Origin: Sinomonas sp. ASV486
GTDB taxonomy: Bacteria; Actinomycetota; Actinomycetes; Actinomycetales; Micrococcaceae
DNA: 64,000 bases
Direction of reading: 5' to 3'
Assembly (NCBI RefSeq): GCF_030908215.1
Contig: NZ_JAVFJK010000002.1
Span: 1-64,000 of the forward strand
The notes under the pieces were generated by a model, which was given only the letters and a program-made list of their open reading frames with translations, did no database searches and was not told the origin of the DNA. Numbering within the stretch: position 1 is the first letter of the stretch; each line of letters begins with the position of its first letter. The position numbers and the translations under genes were made by a program. Below are positions 31,720 to 40,377 of this stretch, in pieces.

Positions 31720-33183
31720 ATGACCGTCACGACCGATACCGCCGTCGTCGCACCTGCCGACGTCCCGCAGCGCGCGCGCCGCCTCGCGACCGCCCTGCCC
31801 GGACCGCGCTCCCGCGAGCTTGAGGCCGAGCGCCGCCGCCACGTCACCGAGGGCTTCGGCGTGACGCTGCCGGTGTTCATCGACCGCGCCGAGGGCTCGC
31901 TGCTCGTCGACGTCGACGGGAATCGCATCATCGACTTCGCCTCCGGCATCGCTGTGACAAGCGTGGGCGCCGCGAACCCACGGGTGGCGGAGCGCGCCGC
32001 CGCGCAGCTGTCCCGGTTCACGCACACGTGCTTCATGGTCACCGAGTACTCCTCGTTCACCGAGGTCTGCGCATGGCTCAACGAGCACACGCCGGGCAGC
32101 TTCGAGAAGCGCACCGCCCTCTTCTCGACGGGCGCGGAGGCCGTCGAGAACGCGATCAAGATCGCCCGCTCGGCGACCCGGCGGCCCAACGTCCTCGTCT
32201 TCGACGAGGCCTACCACGGCCGCACCCAGCTCACGATGGCGATGACGGCCAAGGAGAACCCGTACAGCCTGAACTTCGGCCCGCTCCCGGGCTCGGTCTT
32301 CCGAGGCCCGACGGCGCCCGCGCATCTCGTGCCTTCGGGTGATTCAGGAGCGTTCGTCGCCCAGGCCCTGGCCGGCGTCGAGTCCGTCCTGGCAGAGGCG
32401 GGCGCCGAGACATTCGCGGCGATGGTCATCGAGCCGATCCAGGGCGAGGGCGGCTTCATCGTCCCCGCGGCCAGCTTCCTCTCCGGGCTCCGAGAGATTG
32501 CGACGCAGCACGGGATCGTCCTCGTGATCGACGAGATCCAGGCCGGGATGGGCCGGACGGGAGCCCTCTTCGCGTCCGAGCACGAAGGCATCGCCGGGGA
32601 CATCACCCTCTCCGCGAAGGCCCTCGGGGCCGGGCTTCCGCTCTCAGCCGTGACGGGCCGCGCTGAGCTCATGAACGCCGTCCACACGGGCGGCCTCGGC
32701 GGCACCTACGCGGGCAATCCCGTTGCGTGCGAGGCCGCGCTCGCCGTCTTCGAACTCCTCGAGGACGGCTCGCTCCTCGCCGGCGCGCAGCGCATCGAGG
32801 CGGCCGTGAGGGAGCGCTTCGAGCCGCTGCTCGCCCCTGGCGCGCACGACGGCGCGGGGCCCGCGTCCGGGCAGGCCTCACCTGCTGGGATCATGGGGGT
32901 CTCCGCCGAGAGCCCTGCCTCCACTGGCACCGCCCGCGCCGGCGTCGTCTCCGTGCGCGGACGGGGCGCCATGATGGCCATCGAGTTCGCGGACGCCTCA
33001 GGCCCGCGCGCCGATGTCGCGAAGGCTGCGGCGGCCGCCGCGAACGCCGCCGGCGTCCTGACGCTCACCTGCGGCACGCACGGCAACGTCATCCGGCTCC
33101 TGCCGCCACTCGGCATCGAAGCCGAGGTACTGGAGGAAGGGCTCGAGGTGCTCGAGGCCGCCATCCGCGGGGCCCTCTCGTGA
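31720..33183 (+). CDS. gabT: 4-aminobutyrate/5-aminovalerate aminotransferase
   Basis: A 487-residue class III PLP-dependent omega-aminotransferase. FSTGAEAVENAIKIARSAT binds the cofactor phosphate, VLVIDEIQAGMGRTG holds the conserved Asp, and the Schiff-base lysine is about residue 300 in LSAKALGAGLPLSAVTGR. The operon context (CoA-transferase, glutaryl-CoA dehydrogenase, semialdehyde dehydrogenase) favours 5-aminovalerate (DavT role) over GABA. A 35-residue low-complexity insertion after FEPLLAP, beginning GAHDGAG, is unusual and holds the 12-base word. The ribosome site is GGGGGAGAACCC. Confidence 0.9.
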   Translation: MTVTTDTAVVAPADVPQRARRLATALPGPRSRELEAERRRHVTEGFGVTLPVFIDRAEGSLLVDVDGNRIIDFASGIAVTSVGAANPRVAERAAAQLSRFTHTCFMVTEYSSFTEVCAWLNEHTPGSFEKRTALFSTGAEAVENAIKIARSATRRPNVLVFDEAYHGRTQLTMAMTAKENPYSLNFGPLPGSVFRGPTAPAHLVPSGDSGAFVAQALAGVESVLAEAGAETFAAMVIEPIQGEGGFIVPAASFLSGLREIATQHGIVLVIDEIQAGMGRTGALFASEHEGIAGDITLSAKALGAGLPLSAVTGRAELMNAVHTGGLGGTYAGNPVACEAALAVFELLEDGSLLAGAQRIEAAVRERFEPLLAPGAHDGAGPASGQASPAGIMGVSAESPASTGTARAGVVSVRGRGAMMAIEFADASGPRADVAKAAAAAANAAGVLTLTCGTHGNVIRLLPPLGIEAEVLEEGLEVLEAAIRGALS

Positions 33184-34568
33184 ACGCAGAGTCGGGCAAC
33201 CCGCCCACGGGCAGCAGCCCGAATCACGCGGCGAACCTGTCGGCGGAAGGCGACCACGCGCCGTCGTACGCCGCCGGCTCCTCCGAAAGCACCCCCGCTC
33301 TTGGACAGAACCACCGTCTCCAGCGCGGGGCAAAGACCGAAACGGACGGTACTTCCGCGGCCCCCGCGGGGACCTCGCCCCTGGACGCCGGTACTTCCGC
33401 AGCCCCCGCGGGGACCTCGCCGCTCGAGGGGATCCTCGTTGCGGACTTCTCGCGGGTGCTCGCGGGGCCGCTGGCCACGATGACGCTCGCGGACCTCGGA
33501 GCGCGCGTGGTGAAGGTCGAACGGCCCGGGACCGGCGACGACACGCGGCACTGGGGCCCGCCGTTCTCGGCGACGGGCGCAACGTACTTCGAGAGCGTGA
33601 ACCGCAACAAGGAGTCCGTGGAGCTGGACCTCTCGGACCCCCAGGACCTTGAGCTCGCGCGGGAGCTCGCGCTGCGGGCCGACGTGCTCGTGGAGAACTT
33701 CAAGCCCGGCGGCCTCGAGAAGCTCGGCCTCGGCTACGAGTCGCTCGTGGAGGAGAACCCGGGGCTCGTGTACGCGTCGATCTCGGGGTTCGGGTCCGTG
33801 GGCGGCCGCGACCTGCCCGGGTACGACTTCATCGTCCAGGCCCTCGGCGGCCTCATGTCCATCACCGGGGCGCCGGACGGCGAGCCGGGCGCCGGCCCGA
33901 TGAAGGCAGGGGTCGCGCTCGTCGACGTCCTGACTGCGAAGGACGCCACAATCGGCATCCTCGCGGCCCTGGCCGAGCGGGCCCGGACCGGGCGCGGTCA
34001 CCGAGTCGAGGTGAACCTGCTGTCCTCGCTGCAGGGCGCACTCGCGAACCAGGGGCAGGCGTACCTCGGCGCCGGGGTGGTGCCGGGCAGGATGGGCAAC
34101 GACCACCCCTCGATCGTCCCGTACCAGCTGCTCGCCACCGGGGACGCGCCGCTCGCCGTCGCTGCGGGGAACGATGGACAGTTCGCGCGACTGTGCGACG
34201 CGATCGGCTCTCCGGAGCTCGCCTCGGACCCGCGCTTCGCGACGAACAAGGCGCGGGTCGCACACCGGGCGGAGCTCGTGCCGCTGCTCGAGGCCGGGCT
34301 CTCCACCGCCTCGGCGGAGGTGTGGCAGGACAAGCTCACCCCCCTCGGAGTCCCGTGCGGGCGTGTGGCCGGGATCGGGGAGGGACTCGACTATGCCGAA
34401 TCCCTCGGGCTCGAGCCAACGATCTCCGTGCACGACCGGTCGGGAACCTTCACGGGACGGCAGATCCGCCATCCGATCACCTGGACGCCCCCGTTGCCGC
34501 CCCGCACCCAAGCTTCACCCGCGCTGGGAGCCGACACGGCCGACGTCGTGCGCTGGCTCCGCGCCTAG
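33180..34568 (+). CDS. CaiB/BaiF-type CoA-transferase, probable glutarate CoA-transferase
   Basis: A family III CoA-transferase of 462 residues beginning with a GTG that overlaps the aminotransferase stop by four bases. About 80 disordered residues include a 14-residue tandem duplication (AGTSAAPAGTSPL). The fold then starts at LEGILVADFSRVLAGPLATM; the catalytic aspartate is probably in GVALVDVLTAKDA. Next to glutaryl-CoA dehydrogenase, it is best read as succinyl-CoA:glutarate CoA-transferase (SUGCT-like), an inference from context. Confidence 0.9.
   Translation: MNAESGNPPTGSSPNHAANLSAEGDHAPSYAAGSSESTPALGQNHRLQRGAKTETDGTSAAPAGTSPLDAGTSAAPAGTSPLEGILVADFSRVLAGPLATMTLADLGARVVKVERPGTGDDTRHWGPPFSATGATYFESVNRNKESVELDLSDPQDLELARELALRADVLVENFKPGGLEKLGLGYESLVEENPGLVYASISGFGSVGGRDLPGYDFIVQALGGLMSITGAPDGEPGAGPMKAGVALVDVLTAKDATIGILAALAERARTGRGHRVEVNLLSSLQGALANQGQAYLGAGVVPGRMGNDHPSIVPYQLLATGDAPLAVAAGNDGQFARLCDAIGSPELASDPRFATNKARVAHRAELVPLLEAGLSTASAEVWQDKLTPLGVPCGRVAGIGEGLDYAESLGLEPTISVHDRSGTFTGRQIRHPITWTPPLPPRTQASPALGADTADVVRWLRA
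33348..33431 (+). repeat. about 42-bp tandem duplication in the CoA-transferase gene
   Basis: Two near-identical units (33348-33389 and 33390-33431) encode the repeated AGTSAAPAGTSPL(D/E) in the disordered N-terminus. In frame, few differences, so recent. Confidence 0.75.
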
Positions 34569-34598
34569 CCGCACTTTCCGCTTCACCCGCCCCTCCCC

Positions 34599-34680
34599 GT
34601 TGCGGGGTCTCTGGCGGCGCGTTGTGGGGTCTCTGGTCTCGGCCAGAGACCCCGCAACCGCCCGCCAGAGACCCCACAAC
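34599..34680. repeat. four-unit nested inverted repeat
   Basis: Four 16-bp units with 6-bp spacers: GTTGcGGGGTCTCTGG, GTTGtGGGGTCTCTGG, then the exact reverse complements of each in the same order (34599-34614, 34621-34636, 34643-34658, 34665-34680). The whole can fold as one long hairpin with mismatches, or units 1-3 and 2-4 can pair exactly. It ends 18 bases before the start of the dehydrogenase gene, inside an operon. Confidence 0.9.
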
Positions 34681-34698
34681 CAGAAAGGAAACCCACCG

Positions 34699-35997
34699 AT
34701 GACTGCCACCGCTAGCCTTGCGGGCATGGACACCGACGCTGTTGCCTACGATGCTGCCTCCGACTCTGCCTCCGACTCTGCCTCCGGCTCTGCCCCATCC
34801 TCCGGCCGGCTCCCCGACCCCGCGGACCTGATCTCCTTCGACTCGCTTCTCAGCACGGAGGAGCTCGCCCTGCGAGACCGCGTCCGGGCGTTCGTGGACG
34901 CAGAGATCAAGCCGAACATCGCCCGCTGGTACGAGGACGCGCACTTCCCGCTCGAGATCGTGCCCGAGCTCGCCAAGCTCGGCCTGCTCGGCATGCACCT
35001 GCACGGCTACGGCTGCGCGGGCCGCTCCGCGGTGGAGTACGGCCTGGCCGGGGCCGAGCTCGAGGCCGGCGACTCCGGTCTGCGCACGTTCGTCTCCGTC
35101 CAGGGATCCCTCGCCATGTCCGCGATCCACAAGCACGGCTCCGAGGCCCAGAAGCAGGAATGGCTCCCGCAGATGGCCGCGGGCGAGGCGATCGGCTGCT
35201 TCGGCCTCACCGAGCCCACCGCCGGCTCCGACCCGGCCTCGATGGCCACCCGCGCCCGACGCGACGGCGACTCCCCCACCGCGGACTGGATCCTCACCGG
35301 TGCCAAGCGCTGGATCGGCCTCGCGAACGTGGCCAAGGTCGCCGTCATCTGGGCCCAGACGGGAGAGCCCGGCGACGCCCGCGGTATCCGCGGCTTCGTC
35401 GTCCCGACCGCCACGCCCGGCTACACGGCCACCCCGATCGAGCCCAAGCTCTCGATGCGCGCCTCGATCCAGTGCGAGATCGACCTCGACGAGGTCCGCC
35501 TCCCCCACGACGCGATCCTGCCGGGCGCCGTCGGCCTCAAGGGCCCCTTCTCGTGCCTGAACGAGGCCCGCTACGGCATCATCTGGGGCGCCATGGGCGC
35601 GGCCCGCGACGCCTTCGAGGACGCCCTGGAGTACTCCAAGGAGCGCCTCCAGTTCGGCAAGCCGCTCGCCAGCTATCAGCTCACCCAGGCCAAGCTCGTC
35701 GACATGGCCCTTGAGATCAACAAGGGCTTCCTCCTGGCCCTGCACCTGGGCCGCCTCAAGGACGCCGGCAAGCTCCAGCACCACCAGATCTCCGTGGGCA
35801 AGCTCAACAACTGCCGCGAGGCCATCGCCATCGCCCGCGAGGCCCGCACCATCCTGGGCGGCAACGGCATCACCCTCGACCACTCCCCTCTCCGCCACGC
35901 CAACAACCTCGAGTCCGTGCGCACCTATGAGGGCACCGACGAGGTCCACACCCTCATCCTCGGCCAGCAGCTCACCGGAGAGGCGGCGTTCCGGTGA
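34699..35997 (+). CDS. glutaryl-CoA dehydrogenase-like acyl-CoA dehydrogenase
   Basis: A 432-residue flavoprotein. After a repeat-rich N-terminus (ASDSASDSASGSAPSSG), the fold has LHGYGCAGRSAVEYGLAGAE, matching the GYGCxGxSxxxYGL motif of glutaryl-CoA dehydrogenases, then GCFGLTEPTAGSDPASM and the catalytic-base segment RTYEGTDEVHTLILG. It would convert glutaryl-CoA to crotonyl-CoA and CO2. The ribosome site AAAGGAAA fixes the start. Its GTGA stop overlaps the next gene. Confidence 0.9.
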   Translation: MTATASLAGMDTDAVAYDAASDSASDSASGSAPSSGRLPDPADLISFDSLLSTEELALRDRVRAFVDAEIKPNIARWYEDAHFPLEIVPELAKLGLLGMHLHGYGCAGRSAVEYGLAGAELEAGDSGLRTFVSVQGSLAMSAIHKHGSEAQKQEWLPQMAAGEAIGCFGLTEPTAGSDPASMATRARRDGDSPTADWILTGAKRWIGLANVAKVAVIWAQTGEPGDARGIRGFVVPTATPGYTATPIEPKLSMRASIQCEIDLDEVRLPHDAILPGAVGLKGPFSCLNEARYGIIWGAMGAARDAFEDALEYSKERLQFGKPLASYQLTQAKLVDMALEINKGFLLALHLGRLKDAGKLQHHQISVGKLNNCREAIAIAREARTILGGNGITLDHSPLRHANNLESVRTYEGTDEVHTLILGQQLTGEAAFR

Positions 35998-37607
35998 GCG
36001 CGGGTACCGTCACCGAGCACGACGACGCTCTGGTCGCCCCGCTCGGCGGTGTAATCTCAGCCGCCAGCTCTCCCGTCCCGCTGCGTCTCCTCATCGGCGG
36101 CGAGTGGCTGATGGGCGACGGCGCGCCGCTCGCCTCGCGCAACCCGGCGCGCCCCGACGAGGTGGTGGCGGAGGGCACCCAGGCCGTCGTGGCCGACGTC
36201 AACCGCGCCATGCGTGCTGCCCGCGCCGCAGCCCGCGAGTGGTCCCGGACCCCGATCCACGAGCGGGGCGCCGTCCTGGCCCGCGCGGCCGCGGCCCTCG
36301 AGGCGCGCGCGGGGCAGCTCGGGCTAGAGCTGGCGCGCGAGGAGGGCAAGACCCTCGCCGAGGGCACGGGCGAGGTAATGCGCGCGGCGCAGATCCTCCG
36401 CTACTACGCCGCCGAGGGCGATCGTTCCGCCGGGGAGCACTTCGCGTCCCCGCGCCGCGGCGAGCGGATCCTCGTGACGCGCAAGCCGCTCGGCGTCGTC
36501 GGCATTGTCACGCCGTTCAACTTCCCCATCGCGATCCCGGCGTGGAAGATCGCGCCGGCACTCGTGTACGGAAATGCGGTGGTATGGAAGCCGGCCTCGA
36601 CCGTCCCGCTGCTCGCGATGCGCCTCGCGGAGGCGCTCGCGGACGCATTGGCAGAGGCCGGGCTGCCCGCCGGAGTGCTCAACCTGATCATCGGACCCGG
36701 GGCCCTCGGCACAGAGCTCGTGCGGCATCCGGATCTCGACGGGCTTTCATTCACCGGCTCGACCGGCGTGGGCCGGATGCTCGCGGGCGAGGCGGCCTCG
36801 CGCGGCGTCCCGTTCCAAGGCGAGATGGGCGGGAAGAACGCCGCGATCGTGCTCGCCGACGCCGATCTCGACCTCGCCGCCGAGCAGGTCCTCTTCGGGG
36901 CCTTCCGCTCGACCGGGCAGAAATGCACCGCGACGTCCCGGCTCATCGTGGTCGAGGAGATCGCGGACGCGTTCCTCGCGAAGCTCGCCGCGCGGCTCGA
37001 CGCCTGGCGTGTCGGCAATCCGAGCGACCCGGCCGTGCATATGGGTCCGCTCGTCACCGCAGCGGCCGCGGCGGGCGTGCGTGACGCGGTCGCCACGGCC
37101 GAGCGCGAGGGCGCACGTGTCGCGTACCGGGGCCAGGCTCCGGAAGCCGCGACGCACGACGGCGGGGCCGCACCTTCCGCGTTCGTCCCGGCGACGATCC
37201 TCGAGATCCCGGGCGAGGCAGCGGGAGTCGGCGACGCGGCGTCGTCCACCGACTCCGCCGGCGCCCCCGATACCGCCGCCGCGCCAGCCAACATCGCCTG
37301 GCGCGAGGAGCTGTTCGGCCCAGTGCTCGCGGTGCGGCGCGCCGCGTCGACCGAGGAGGCCTTCGCCCTCGCGGAGGACTCCGAGTTCGGCCTGACGGCA
37401 GCACTGTTCACCCGCGACATCGCCACTGCGCTCGACGCTGTGGACACGCTCGACGTCGGCATCCTCCACGTCAACTCCGAGTCCGCCGGCGCGGACCCGC
37501 ACGTCCCGTTCGGCGGCGCGAAGAAGTCGGGCTACGGGCCCAAGGAGCAGGGCGGAGCAGCGAAGGAGTTCTTCACCCACACCACGACGGTGTACCTGCG
37601 GGGCTGA
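35994..37607 (+). CDS. aldehyde dehydrogenase, probable glutarate/succinate semialdehyde dehydrogenase
   Basis: A 537-residue NAD(P)-dependent aldehyde dehydrogenase. GVVGIVTPFNFPIAIPAWKI, FTGSTGVGRMLAG, the general-base region QGEMGGKNAAIVLAD and nucleophile FRSTGQKCTATSRL are all present. Position suggests oxidation of glutarate semialdehyde (DavD role). A disordered insertion with ATHDGG and GDAASSTDSAGAPDTAAAPAN lies before the C-terminal WREELFGPVLAV and includes a 12-base word copy at 37153-37164. GTG start coupled to the dehydrogenase stop. Last gene of the operon. Confidence 0.9.
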   Translation: MSAGTVTEHDDALVAPLGGVISAASSPVPLRLLIGGEWLMGDGAPLASRNPARPDEVVAEGTQAVVADVNRAMRAARAAAREWSRTPIHERGAVLARAAAALEARAGQLGLELAREEGKTLAEGTGEVMRAAQILRYYAAEGDRSAGEHFASPRRGERILVTRKPLGVVGIVTPFNFPIAIPAWKIAPALVYGNAVVWKPASTVPLLAMRLAEALADALAEAGLPAGVLNLIIGPGALGTELVRHPDLDGLSFTGSTGVGRMLAGEAASRGVPFQGEMGGKNAAIVLADADLDLAAEQVLFGAFRSTGQKCTATSRLIVVEEIADAFLAKLAARLDAWRVGNPSDPAVHMGPLVTAAAAAGVRDAVATAEREGARVAYRGQAPEAATHDGGAAPSAFVPATILEIPGEAAGVGDAASSTDSAGAPDTAAAPANIAWREELFGPVLAVRRAASTEEAFALAEDSEFGLTAALFTRDIATALDAVDTLDVGILHVNSESAGADPHVPFGGAKKSGYGPKEQGGAAKEFFTHTTTVYLRG

Positions 37608-37612
37608 CGTCC

Positions 37613-37672
37613 CGACGGGAGGCCGGCACGGCACGTCATCCACATCGGCGCCGTGTGACAGGCCTCCCGTCG
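37613..37672 (+). terminator. nested-hairpin terminator of the aminovalerate operon
   Basis: Outer 12-bp stem CGACGGGAGGCC / GGCCTCCCGTCG (37613-37624, 37661-37672) encloses a smaller GC-rich inverted repeat. It lies five bases after the dehydrogenase stop. Confidence 0.65.
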
Positions 37673-37742
37673 CCCTGGCTGAGAGAATCCGAGCGGGGCC
37701 ACTCGGCCCTCAGCGAAGGAAGCACTGCATCGGGGGGCCCCT

Positions 37743-38603
37743 ATGGAACAAACACCGAAAGTCCGGACAACAGCTCGTTTTCTGCTCTGGCTCCTCTGGC
37801 CGCTCGGAGCCCTCATCGTGCTCTTCGTGGTCGGCCAGACCATCGAGAACATCGTCGGGAAAGACACGCGTGAACTCTGGGTCTACCCGATATATCTGGC
37901 CATTCTGGCGGCCATGGCAGTCTGCGCGGTCTGGATGGCTGTTCACGTCGTCCAAGCCCTCGGGATGGTACGCAGGCGCGCCGGGTGGCATACGAGGGCT
38001 GAGAGACTGCGCATGGATCACGAGGCTGCGCACCGCGGCGGCTTCGAACGAGCTGTGGCACTCAAGGCCTCCCTCGCCGACGGCGGTCAGCCGCTGCGCC
38101 TCCAGCCGTGGGACGTAATGCTCGGGGAAGGGGAAGTGCTCCTCATGGACGTCCCCCTCCAGTACTCCCGCTGGTATGGGACCCACGGAGGCTTCACCCA
38201 GTCATCGATGTTCGCCGTGGGCCAGCCTTCGTTCGTGGCCGCCGCTCTCATCGGGAACGCCGTGGGGAACACGGTTCGCCGAAACAGGGCGGAGGCTGCA
38301 GCGCAGGCCATGTGGCGCGAGCAGCAGACGGTGCGGACTCTTGTCACGGATCGCAGGGTCATGTGCCGAACTGGCGGCCGCTGGCTGAGCTTCCCGTTTG
38401 GAGCAGTCAGCGCGAGCTACCCGGACCCACTGGGGGCCACACTCATCCTTGAGTTCCACGACACGGCGCCGCTGCTTCTCCACGGATACGAGGGTGCCTC
38501 CGTGTGCGTCTTCGCGACCGCATCGCTCCAGGGCCGCGATGCTCTCCGGAGCCATCCTGCCCTCGCTGCTCTGCCCGAGCCCCAGGTCATGGGAGAGCAG
38601 TAG
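37743..38603 (+). CDS. hypothetical membrane protein
   Basis: A 286-residue protein I do not recognise. Two membrane helices near the N-terminus (FLLWLLWPLGALIVLFVVG and YPIYLAILAAMAVCAVWMAV) are followed by a basic amphipathic stretch and a soluble domain of about 190 residues. TLVTDRRVMCRTGGRWLSFP resembles the strand pattern of bacterial PH-like domains, a weak inference. GGGGGG lies six bases before the start. Stands alone between the aminovalerate operon and a convergent TetR gene. Confidence 0.6.
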   Translation: MEQTPKVRTTARFLLWLLWPLGALIVLFVVGQTIENIVGKDTRELWVYPIYLAILAAMAVCAVWMAVHVVQALGMVRRRAGWHTRAERLRMDHEAAHRGGFERAVALKASLADGGQPLRLQPWDVMLGEGEVLLMDVPLQYSRWYGTHGGFTQSSMFAVGQPSFVAAALIGNAVGNTVRRNRAEAAAQAMWREQQTVRTLVTDRRVMCRTGGRWLSFPFGAVSASYPDPLGATLILEFHDTAPLLLHGYEGASVCVFATASLQGRDALRSHPALAALPEPQVMGEQ

Positions 38604-38660
38604 GGAACTCGGCGTGGGGGCCGGTGAACGCGGCTGCTCTCGGGAGTTCGCGCTCAGGAT

Positions 38661-39323
38661 CTAGGCGAGCTTCAGCCCGGCGAGCGCTGCGGGGTCAGCG
38701 CCAACCGAGGCGAGCCGCGCCTCGATCGCCTTCAGCGCACGCCCATAGGGCTCGTTCGAGTCCAGGAGCAGCGAGCGGTTGTTCGCCTCGTTGAACACCG
38801 CATCGATCTCGAAGGCGAGCTGCGCGGCGTCGTCCAAACCGGGCAGCTCGCCAAGATCCATCGCCGTCTGGACCGCATGGGCGAGATAGGAGTCCCAGTC
38901 CCGGAGGGCATCGGCAAGCGCATCGCGCACCGGCCCTGGCTGCGAGTCGAACTCGACCCCCGTGGCCTGGAAGAAGCAGCCACCCACGAACACCCGGCTG
39001 CGCGAGTAGTCGAGCCAGAGGCGCACGATGGCGCACAGTCGCCGCAGGCCCTTCGGCTCGTCGCCGGCGGGCATGAGGATGCGCTCCACGAAGATCTCGC
39101 GCGCCGCACCGACCGTGGCGACCTGCAACGCCTCCTTCGTCCCGAACAGGGCGCCGACGCCGCTCTTGCTGGCCCCGACGGCCGTCGCCAGCCGCCCGAT
39201 CGACAGGCCCTCGAGGCCCTCAACCGAGGCCAGGTTGATCGCTTCCGCGAGCACAGCCCGACGCGATTGCTCACCGCGGGCTCGGCGGCCATCCACGTGG
39301 ACCGTGCCTTCAACCGTCGTCAT
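38661..39323 (-). CDS. TetR-family transcriptional regulator
   Basis: A 220-residue TetR repressor. The helix-turn-helix is LSIGRLATAVGASKSGVGAL followed by FGTKEALQVATV; the C-terminal part resembles the TetR_C domain with ALRDWDSYLAHAVQTAMDLG. The start at 39323 (MTTVEGTVHVDG) is chosen over upstream codons, which would run into the operators. Divergent from the alpha/beta hydrolase gene, which it probably controls together with itself. Confidence 0.9.
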   Translation of the reverse strand: MTTVEGTVHVDGRRARGEQSRRAVLAEAINLASVEGLEGLSIGRLATAVGASKSGVGALFGTKEALQVATVGAAREIFVERILMPAGDEPKGLRRLCAIVRLWLDYSRSRVFVGGCFFQATGVEFDSQPGPVRDALADALRDWDSYLAHAVQTAMDLGELPGLDDAAQLAFEIDAVFNEANNRSLLLDSNEPYGRALKAIEARLASVGADPAALAGLKLA

Positions 39324-39377
39324 GGTCGGCCTCCCTGCATTCGCCGCATTCTGCTCTTGAACATCCGCACTTAAAGA

Positions 39378-39421
39378 GTACGATCGACCGTACAGAAATA
39401 AATTAGCACGACCGTCCGTAT
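39378..39421. promoter_or_regulatory. paired TetR-type operators
   Basis: GTACGATCGACCGTAC (39378-39393) and GCACGACCGTCCGTAT (39406-39421) are similar near-palindromes 28 bases apart centre to centre, in the tetR-hydrolase divergent region. Confidence 0.55.
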
Positions 39422-39444
39422 AGTTATCAACTCGGGAGGGTGTC

Positions 39445-40362
39445 ATGTCCGCTCAAGCCGCCACAGGAACAGCAGCAGGCCCTGCCACCGTCCGCCGACC
39501 CGCCACTATCCGGGAAGCTGCGCTCAGGTCGGCCTTGGACGCGATCCGCCTGCTCCCACCGAGGGCCGCGGCCGCAGCGGCACTGCCGTTCTTCATGAGC
39601 GTCGGCCCCCGTCGCACAGTCCAAACCGAGGAGGAGCAGACCCACCTCATCTCCGAACGGTCCCGGATACCGGTGCCGGGGCTGCACGGCAAAGGCGGGG
39701 AGGCCGTCGCGTACGCGTGGGGCTCGGGCGATCGGCCCGTCCTCCTCGTCCACGGGTGGGGCGGCCGCGCTTCGCAGTTCGCGGCGCTCGTGCAGGAGCT
39801 GCGCTACGCCGGTGTGGCGGCAGTCGCCTTTGACGCACCGGCGCACGGCGACGCGCCCGGCCGTGGCACGTACATCCTCGACTTCATCGGAGCCATGGCG
39901 GAGCTCGAACGGAGGCACGGCCCGTTCCGCGCCGTCGTCGCCCACTCCTTCGGTTCCCTCGCCGCCCTCGTAGCCATCTCGGAAGGGCTGGTGGCCGATC
40001 GCGTCGTCACGGTCTCCGGGATGGGCGACGCCGACCACCTGGTCGCGTCCTTCGCCGCTGCCGCTGGCTTGGGGCCGGCGGCGGCCGCCGCCCTCCGCGA
40101 GCGCTTCGCCCGGCGCATCTTCCCGCTCGAGCCCGACGTCTACGGGCGGTTCTCCGCGGTGCAGCGTCCTCTCCCCGCGTCGGTTCCGCTGCTCGTCGTG
40201 CACGACGCCGCCGACCGCCGGGTGCCCTTGACCGAGGCCGATCGTCTGGTCGCCGCCAACGCGGGCCACGCCTCGCAGTTCTCGACCCGCGGCCTCGGCC
40301 ACCAGCGGATTCTGGCCGACGAGCGCGTGCTCGCGGAGATCACACGGTTCGTCGCGGGCTGA
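39445..40362 (+). CDS. alpha/beta hydrolase
   Basis: A 305-residue alpha/beta-fold hydrolase. The oxyanion loop is VLLVHGWGGRASQF, the nucleophile elbow VVAHSFGSLAAL, the acid in HDAADRRVPLTEAD and the histidine in RGLGHQRILAD. An N-terminal helical part (LRSALDAIRLLPPRAAAAAA) precedes the fold. GGGAGGG upstream supports the ATG. Divergent from the TetR gene; substrate unknown, probably an ester or lipophilic compound. Confidence 0.85.
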   Translation: MSAQAATGTAAGPATVRRPATIREAALRSALDAIRLLPPRAAAAAALPFFMSVGPRRTVQTEEEQTHLISERSRIPVPGLHGKGGEAVAYAWGSGDRPVLLVHGWGGRASQFAALVQELRYAGVAAVAFDAPAHGDAPGRGTYILDFIGAMAELERRHGPFRAVVAHSFGSLAALVAISEGLVADRVVTVSGMGDADHLVASFAAAAGLGPAAAAALRERFARRIFPLEPDVYGRFSAVQRPLPASVPLLVVHDAADRRVPLTEADRLVAANAGHASQFSTRGLGHQRILADERVLAEITRFVAG

Positions 40363-40377
40363 TCCCAGCGAGTCGAG

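Noticed and set aside
31720-33183. Extension of the aminotransferase to the in-frame start at 30391
   Set aside because: The added part is antisense to pucR; a good ribosome site precedes 31720.
34599-34680. CRISPR array
   Set aside because: Units alternate in orientation, spacers are 6 bp and no cas genes are near.
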